DNA of 64,000 nt from Glebionis coronaria (lineage: Eukaryota; Streptophyta; Magnoliopsida; Asterales; Asteraceae): assembly GCA_025667525.1 (NCBI GenBank), contig CM046881.1, forward strand, positions 500,237,627 through 500,301,626. The letters are read 5' to 3'. Numbering within the stretch: position 1 is the first letter of the stretch; each line of letters opens with the position of its first letter. Both the position numbers and the translations under genes were made by a program. Below the pieces are notes generated by a model. It did no database searches and was not told where the DNA came from. It saw nothing but the letters and a program-made list of their open reading frames with translations. This document shows, one piece after another, positions 57,171 to 64,000 of the stretch.

Positions 57171-58983
57171 AGAGTTATAAAATCTAAAAGGACTCAAAAG
57201 CTGAAAAATACATATAAGCTGAAAGGACATGGACGTGACATGACTGAAGAGAACATGGAACGTGACATGACTGAAGTGAACATGGAACGTAACATGACTG
57301 AAAAGAACCTAGAACATGACATGGCTGAAGAACATATCTGAATTATGGAAGAAAAGGATGAGAAGTCCGGATGGACTCCTTCGTTCCAAGTGGCTTCTCG
57401 CTCGAAGCGGTTCTTTCAAAGATCTTGGCATACTAAAAATCTTGGTCCTCATGACCATGTCCTAACGGTGCTGAATAGTTTATGGTTCCATATTTAAGAT
57501 GGATTTCTGAATCTGATAGGATGAATAAGCTATAGCATGTAGGGTACATAAAACGGTACATACGATTATCCTAAAAAGATAATATTTATCTCTCTGAGTA
57601 AGCTGCTGAGAATATATAGGAACTAATTACGTGAACAATTGTGAATGTGCTAATTGAGCAATTGTGAACGTGGTTCACGATTATATGAAGAACACTGTGC
57701 ATTAAGTATTTTGTGAACGTGATACGTGAAACATATTGTGAACGTGATACTAGGACTTATCATGAATATATGCTGACTGAGGAAGGAGTGCCAAACGATA
57801 CGGCCTAAGATGTGAAACGTTAGCCTGGGTATGGAAAAGTTGTGCTAAATTTGAGTCTGGTTTCTTAAGCTTTCGGTAACTGTATTCAGTAACAAGTTGT
57901 GAAACGTGTATCGCGAGATGGAACACGAACGTGAAAGTGAACGTAAACATGAATGTGAACACGAATGTGAACGTGATGGTGAACATGAATTCCATCTGAT
58001 ATGGTGGTTGATAGAATACATTGAAATCGTACGATCTATTGTTAAATTTCCTGCAGATCTACTACTGCGTAATCATTTCGGATGAAGAAAACATGTAGGT
58101 TGTGTGGACTAGTCGAAAATGAATTAGATAGTATCCTACTTCGTCTGATTCTGTGGTAACTGGCAATAACCTCCATGGAATCTTATCTCATTTCTGTTTA
58201 GAAATTTCTAATGGTTGTAATAAGTCATTAGCATATCGGTGTCCTATCTTGAACCTGCTGGCATGTCAAGCATCTAGATATGAACATATTTGCATCAATG
58301 TGTTATACTGCTTCTATCCAAATTATGTTTGGGATTTTGGTACGTTCTGGTAGAATCTGGGTGAACAGTCATGAAATAATTTTGAGTGTGGGTAAAATAG
58401 ATCTCTCCTAGCGTAGGATCTTATGTGATACAAAATTTTATTGTAGGTCCTCTCCTTTATGCGTAAGCTTAGCCATGGAAGGCTAATCGTGGAACCGTCC
58501 GCAATTTCTGCGGTATCAGTCAACTGAGTTCTAGAAAATTTTGTACTTTAGCCACAGGCGTCGATCTTGACCATCTAGTATGGTCTTCATCTTCGCAGGA
58601 CTGTCTGAAATTTCTTTCTGCTGAAATAGGGTGGCTCAGAAATGCCACCTTGTTCATCTGGAAAGCTGCGTATATAATTTCCTCCTATCGAAGATTCTAT
58701 ACAACTGTGAGAAGATGATTCTCGTGTTCTTCCATAGAATTTAGCAGCTCAGAATGTGATCAATGAATATACTGACGAATTTTGTTTGAGAATTATGGGA
58801 AAAATTTTATTCAAAAATTTCATAATATAGCTGGAGCATTAGGGAGCTCAGAAGTATGATTCAAAATTTTAGAGACTATAATGTGTGCAACAGCAGTTTG
58901 GAATACCTCATGTTCTTTCTCTCACTACTGCTGGTGGCTTGATCGCGAATTGTTCTGGAAAATGTTTAAAACATCGTAGCAGG
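57171..58983 (-). other. Decayed internal region, 3' part of pol
   Basis: No intact frame. By position this should hold RNase H, integrase and chromodomain, but I could not read convincing motifs. It contains 27-bp tandem units at about 57234-57330 (GACATGACTGAAGAGAACAT type) and a GAACGTGAA-type short repeat at 57905-57990. Small frames over these repeats are by-products. Confidence 0.45.
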
Positions 58984-59169
58984 TCAGGTAACCTTCTTTT
59001 CGTGGAATGAGTATCGTTTATGAATGGCGATCTTGTAAATTTCCGATGATCTATACATGATTCTCATGTTACCGACCTTCTTTCTGATAGGCAGAAACTG
59101 TACACTTCCTGGTGGTGCGCTAGGGCGAATAAAGCCTCGTTCCGTTAACTCTTGCAACAATTGTTGCAA
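58984..59169 (-). pseudogene. Ty3/gypsy reverse transcriptase fragment
   Basis: On minus the frame reads [15 protein letters not shown] and then a changed form of the conserved [18 protein letters not shown] segment (IRKKVGNMRIMYRSSE). The N-terminal part of reverse transcriptase is therefore recognisable, but the catalytic motif is not found in frame. Several replacements and stops show long decay. Its orientation agrees with the primer site at 62379. Confidence 0.75.
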
Positions 59170-60528
59170 CTCTTTTGACTTAGCTGAAGCCCTGGAATAA
59201 AGAGTTTTGAAAACCGGTTCTGTTCTTGAGACAAGCTTGATGTTAAATTACGTCTCGTGGTTAGGAAGGAATTTCTAAAAAACCTTCTAGAATGACATCT
59301 AGAAACTTTGGGATAATCTGCTGATCATGAATTTAAGGAATTTTAGAAGTCGCATCATGAATGGTGACTAGAAGTCTTCACATCTATAAGATAATAATTC
59401 ACGTGCTTGTAAAGCTGAAACAATTTGTACTGATTTTTCTGGCAGAAATATAATGAATATGCTTGGAATTTAGTAAGACGAATTTCGTCGTTAACTGAAA
59501 GTAAAACTTTAATAAATATGGGTGATATTGTGGAGTCTTTTCTGGCTGGGAGGTAGGTAATACCTGATTTAGATAAAGTTGACGTATGAATAAGCGAAGC
59601 AAACGTGGTAACTTTCACTGAATGCGCTCGTCTGTAACCTCACAGAATGAATATTGTGTGTTTAACATGAATAATACTCTAGTGGTAGTGACTAAATCTT
59701 TAATGGTCTGAAATATGCGTGGCATGACACAACGGGTATAACCCCTTGGAGGGTACCCTGAATTTCCGAGGGCCTGGTTTAGAAAACATATGGAGTTATG
59801 AGTTCTGACTCGTACTTTGAAAAGATATTCGTATGACGTGTACCATGATTGTGTCCTGGCATGTGTCTCCTAAACGATACCTGAGACCTGTGTCTTGACT
59901 GTTGTCTGGATATGTATTTTAATGGGTGAATCTGAACAAGGCTGAAAATTTTGGTAGCTGCTAGGATTGGCGGACCAGTTAGACTGTTGACCTCTGCATT
60001 TCTGATCACATCTGTTCCGGAGTTCCGATGGCTACTGACTGATTAATATAAGCACGGTGTTTGTCATTACCGCCTTGTCTGTTAGTTTCCTGACAATCAT
60101 TATCATGACCGTGATTGTAACTATTTCTGTTGAGTGGTCGGCTGGGTACCGGTCCCCACTCTTCTGACTGAAAATAGTTGTGTGAAGTGTGACATCTAAC
60201 TGAGGAAGTAAAATCATGGAATGGAATGGTATCGTCTGATGATTGAAATATAGTCTTGTCGGAAATTTCAAATTTATACTTTCGTCCTTGCTCTGAAGAG
60301 TCTTCATAATATAAACAGCATCAGCATCTTGTGGAATCTCCAAAGTATCAGCAGCATCAGCATTCGTGAGGTCCCCAAAGTGTTAGTAGCATCAGTATCT
60401 GGTAGAATCTTCAACTTGCGAGCAGCATCAGCATCTAGTAGTATCTCAACAAGTGGAGATGCCTGAGGTGATTAAGGATCGATTAACGGTACACATGGAG
60501 TAAGGTACATGGAGTACACATAAAATAC
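59170..60528 (-). pseudogene. Probable protease/gag remnants
   Basis: By position this is gag and protease. Only short, weak frames are present (59779-60009, 60032-60343), and they lack a protease triad or an intact zinc knuckle. A GCAGCATCAGCATC repeat with about 48-base spacing lies at 60317-60440. The assignment rests mainly on location between primer site and reverse transcriptase. Confidence 0.4.
60521..60528. repeat. Left target duplication of MITE copy 2
   Basis: TAAAATAC; the right partner at 61260-61267 is TGAAATAC, seven of eight bases identical. Eight-base duplications are typical of hAT elements. Confidence 0.65.
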
Positions 60529-61259
60529 TACGGCTGTAAATGAACTGAATGTTCAGCGAACCGTTCGCCGATCGTTCGCCAAAAATTTCGTTTATGTTCG
60601 TTTATTTAACAAATAAACGAACACGAACAAGATTTTTAGTCTGTTTAGTTAAATAAACGAACGTGAACAAAGGCTTCGTTCGTTCATTTACGTTCGTGAA
60701 CGTTCAATTATGTTCGTCCGGTTACGTTCGTTTATTTATTCGCTTACGTCCGATTGATATCCCAAATGTTAAAAAATAATAAACTACATAACAAATATTT
60801 TTAAATGTCTAACAATTATATATTACTAATATAGCACTTGGTTACAAAGTATTTATAATTTCTCTTAAAAATAATAAACTACGTAACAAATATTTTTAAA
60901 GATATGACTACTCAGATAAAAAAGAAACAATATTTTGGGATATGATTATTATATAAGTATATAAAATGATGATGTAGATTGTCTAAAGTAACAACTTTAA
61001 TTACACGATCTAGCCCGTTTACTTTTATATATCATCGTTTACGTTCATTTATGTTCTCTTATGTTCGTTCGATTACGTTCGTTTAAGTTATATGAACGAA
61101 CATAAACGAACATGAACAAGTTCAAATCTAAATAAACGAACATGAACAACAATTTTTGTCCGATTAAGCGTTCACGTTCGTTTATTTGTTCGGCTAAAAT
61201 TAAATAAACGAACATGAACATATCTCCGTTCGCGTGCGATCGGTTCTTTTACAGCCCTA
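60529..61259. mobile_element. hAT-like MITE, copy 2
   Basis: 731 bases. Ends are TACGGCTGTAAATGAAC and, inverted, TAGGGCTGTAAAAGAAC. Subterminal regions carry many AAACGAACA and GTTCGTTTA units in both orientations, as in copy 1. There is no coding frame. The 8-bp flank duplication and the TAGGG-type ends suggest the hAT superfamily. It lies inside the decayed Tekay-type element and is therefore younger than it. Confidence 0.78.
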
Positions 61260-62378
61260 TGAAATACTATGCATGAAGTATAACTGAGATACTGAAATTG
61301 GGTACATATGGGATACTATTCATGGCACTGGTGGAAATTTTATGGGATGGTCAATACTGGTGTTAATTGTCTGACATGATCAAAGAAATAAATTGATTTA
61401 AATGGTAGTAAACTGAACTGAAACGAGTAACATGATAACCTGGAAATTTCTGTGCAGACTTAATGCTGGTTGTATAGAGGCTCGAAAGTATGATTAAACG
61501 AAAAAAATTTCAATGGTGAGCATGAAGACATGATTGATGAAGACCAACCATGATTTATCATGAAAACGGGATTTTTCTATAATCCTTCCTTGTCTTAGCA
61601 TGAACACATCATCACCCTGATGAAAACATAATCCTCAAGGAGACATGAAACTTAATCAGCATGAAAACGAAATTCACGAGAGAGTATGAAAACCTGATTG
61701 TTACAAAGAACATAAAAGGATAATCAGTTGAGGTTTAACATCAACTGGTGTGGATGACTATGGTTAAATCCACAAAATTCGAAGGAGAAGACATGTGACT
61801 AAGTATGAACGATTCTGGTTCGGTCCATACTTGTCAAAATTTTACGAGAACTGTGATGTATAGAAATATACAATCGGGGGCTAAATATGGTTGGCTGTAG
61901 TCCAGTCCATACTTGTCCAAATTTATGAAATGTCCTGATATGACAAAGGTGAACAACTATGAATCGGTTCACAAAACAACCTTCGACTGAATAGCATGAA
62001 ATTTGACCTGAACAATGGTAAACGTTTATAGCTGGTTCACCAAGTAATACTTGACTGATAACATGAATCTGTCATGAGTAAGGGTAAACGCCTATGGGTC
62101 GGTTTACCAATACAAAATCTGAACGGGCAAGGGTGAACGCCTATGGGTCGGTTCACCAAAACAAAATTCGCAGAAAAGCACATGCGACTAAATATGACTA
62201 GTTCTGTACCAACCTTTTACTTAGTCAAAACTTTAAGAAAACCGAATGATAACTGAAGAAAACTGACTGATAACTGCATGAGAAACATGAAAGATAACAA
62301 CGCCAAAATCTGGGAAAGTTCCTGGTGACTACCCACTAGTCACATGTCAAGTTTTAGAGCCTACAGGTCGAACCTATA
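61260..62378 (-). other. Leader/gag-side region of the minus-strand Tekay-type element
   Basis: No readable gag domain. Repeats of GGGTGAACGCCTATGGGTCG occur near 62087 and 62129, with diverged copies upstream near 61950-62040. They echo the leader of the plus-strand Tekay element. Confidence 0.5.
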
Positions 62379-62390
62379 TCTCTGATACCA
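62379..62390 (-). promoter_or_regulatory. Primer-binding site of the minus-strand Tekay-type element
   Basis: On minus TGGTATCAGAGA, four bases inside the LTR end, identical to the site at 11761. It fixes orientation. Confidence 0.88.
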
Positions 62391-62394
62391 TAAT

Positions 62395-64000
62395 TGTAAC
62401 ACCCTACTTGGATAAGTAGACTGTTACGTGTATTTATGGCATGTCATCAAAGCATAAGGTAAATGTCCTAAAACATTAACTGATCATAAATGAAATACCG
62501 GAATCAAACATCGGTAATCCAAACATAAGCTCAAAACATAAAAAGTAAATACTGAGAGAAAGGACTAAACAATGTCCAAATAAGCAGAATAATGTAAGAA
62601 GTGTATAAAGTAAGAAGTCTGAATAGCTTCCATCCAAATGCACATGCTCTCAGAATCCTAAGAGCGTCCTGGTGTACCAGCCGTTAGAACATGGAAGGAA
62701 CTACGGCTGAGCATGACGCTCAGTGAACGGATATAATACATGATAAGAATATACTGAACTTGAAATAATTAATAATTACTGAAGCTGAAAGACTGAATGC
62801 GGAGTGTGATGAAAACTGTAGAAAATTTGATAAGGCTGATTTATAAATAATAAAACTGAACTGTTATCTGCTAAATCTGAAAGCATGCATTTACTGTATT
62901 TTAATTGCCAAGAGCTTATATAGGTCATGTACTGTAACAACTGTTGCATGAATAACTGGAGGGGTGACCTCGTCATGCTGTAGAGGGGTCACCTCTAAAT
63001 ACTGTGCTGGGTGGAGGGATCAGCTCCAATGTGAAGGATGTAGAGCACACACCACGTTCACCTGATAAACTGTAAACTGATAAGCCAGGATGCATCCATA
63101 CGCCCCACTAATAATACTGATAAAATGGCCAAGTTGAGTTGAGTGGGACGATGTAGGATATCACTCTCCTGCATGTGAGACATGACACTGGTGCCTCTAG
63201 TACCATGGTTACGGTACCTCCATAACTAGTACATAAACTGGTCATGCTTGTATATAATGCTCAGGCAATTTATTTAGTTATTAAATGATTACAAATAAGC
63301 TTAAAACATATGCTGGGTAAAACATTTGGCTGCAGACGGAAAATCCTAATCATGCATAGAAGGAAGTCCTTACTGAAGGACGGGAAATCCGTACAATCAA
63401 TCAAAACGAAAGAGACATAATAGTAGAAAGATATGAATATCCGTACCTTAATTAATCTCTCAACGCGAATCAAAGCTTAAACTTACGTCCTTATAGAATA
63501 TCTACAATATTCGATTAACTACTACCAATTAATAACAAATAAACTTAATCAATGGTTTAGCTTTTCATTTTAACTCATTTGATTCAAAAGTATATATCCA
63601 TACTGATCACACATGAAGTTATACAACCAATTGCATTTGTGATGTTTTTATTTCATGTCCATGCATACGTATTAGTTCAACATCTCCCAAAAACCGTAAA
63701 CGGGCGGCTTGTAAATTTAGGAAACCTTAATATATACATGACTTAATATTAGAGTGTTAACTTGTAATAACATATACGTATTTAACCAACTTTACAATAT
63801 TATATATCTCAAATCTTGGCGTTACTAGCATGATATTAAGTCCATCAAGACCCATAGTTACGGTAAATTTTTAACGGTGGCTTCCACTATGATTCTAATG
63901 TACAAGATCATGTTATTAGTATGTTACCATATAACAAAGTTCTTCCCTCCATTTGAATTACGTGAAGTTCATGGTATCATAATAAGACTACGTTCGAAAC
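62395..64000 (-). mobile_element. 5' LTR of the minus-strand Tekay-type element (runs off window)
   Basis: It starts TGTAACACCC and aligns with 54324 onward with scattered differences. By comparison with the left copy about 1.1 kb lies beyond the window. Confidence 0.88.
63208..63226 (-). repeat. Short palindrome/hairpin in Tekay-type 5' LTR
   Basis: On minus: GTTATGG AGGTA CCGTAAC. One U-G wobble pair replaces the Watson-Crick pair of the other copies; the stem is kept. Confidence 0.6.

Larger units (their letters stand above)
54324..64000 (-). mobile_element. Decayed Tekay-type Ty3/gypsy element
   Basis: Read on minus, from right to left: 5' LTR from beyond 64000 to 62395, primer site at 62379-62390, decayed gag-pol, polypurine tract near 57050, and 3' LTR 57049-54324. 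LTR ends (TGTAAAACCCGC and GGGTGTTACA) match those of the plus-strand Tekay element, and blocks inside the LTRs are homologous, so the two are related families. A hAT-like MITE lies inside. It is far more decayed than the plus-strand element. Confidence 0.85.

Noticed and set aside
57750..57995. Frame with repeated FTFTFVF
   Set aside because: It is the complement of a short GAACGTGAA-type repeat and has no start context or homology.
1..64000. Host protein-coding, rRNA or tRNA genes
   Set aside because: All long frames belong to transposable elements; the tRNA-like sequences are only primer-binding sites of 12-16 bases.

Overview
This is nuclear DNA of a flowering plant, made almost entirely of transposable elements. 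I found no host gene, rRNA or tRNA. The evidence is structural: LTR retrotransposons of the plant Ty3/gypsy Athila and Tekay/Del (chromovirus) lineages, Ty1/copia relics, a CACTA (En/Spm) DNA transposon with two genes, and small hAT-like elements, all in AT-rich intervening DNA. The style of the Tekay and Athila proteins suggests a eudicot, perhaps Asteraceae, but that is an impression and not a demonstrated assignment.

Layout. 1-2676: AT-rich, LTR-like non-coding DNA. 2677-8720 (minus): a truncated Athila/Tat-type element A (decayed gag-protease, leader, PBS) ending in a 3.3 kb LTR. 8721-10170 (minus): polypurine tract and 3' untranslated region of a second element B, which shares that LTR. 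10171-20120 (plus): a Tekay chromovirus with a 5'-truncated left LTR, a gag region interrupted by three short GT-AG introns, and gag-pol carrying two stop codons. 20121-21536 and 32718-33756: the other LTR of element B, split by a young 11.2 kb Athila element (21537-32717) flanked by a perfect TTATG target duplication. 33757-35198: another LTR fragment. 35199-36843: CACTA-like subterminal debris. 36844-41608: an old Ty1/copia relic containing a hAT-like MITE. 42436 to about 49123: a CACTA element with a five-exon TNPA-type gene and a TNPD-type transposase gene, both on minus. 49248-49888: foldback DNA and an array of palindromes. 49884-52588: 3' half of a second Ty1/copia element. 52589-54323: nothing recognised. 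54324-64000: a decayed minus-strand Tekay-type element with both LTRs (the right one runs off the window) and a second hAT-like MITE.

History inferred from the nesting: elements A and B lay in tandem; the Tekay element landed in B's right LTR; one deletion then removed most of B together with the first 1.45 kb of the Tekay element; the plus-strand Athila element inserted last. Its near-identical LTRs and long open frames agree with it being the youngest.

The most unusual observation is the Tekay gag with three introns that, on paper, splice out exactly in frame. Next are a short palindrome with pair-preserving changes shared by the LTRs of the two Tekay families, repeated polypurine-tract-like motifs in the Athila 3' region, and unlike palindrome arrays at the two ends of the CACTA region.
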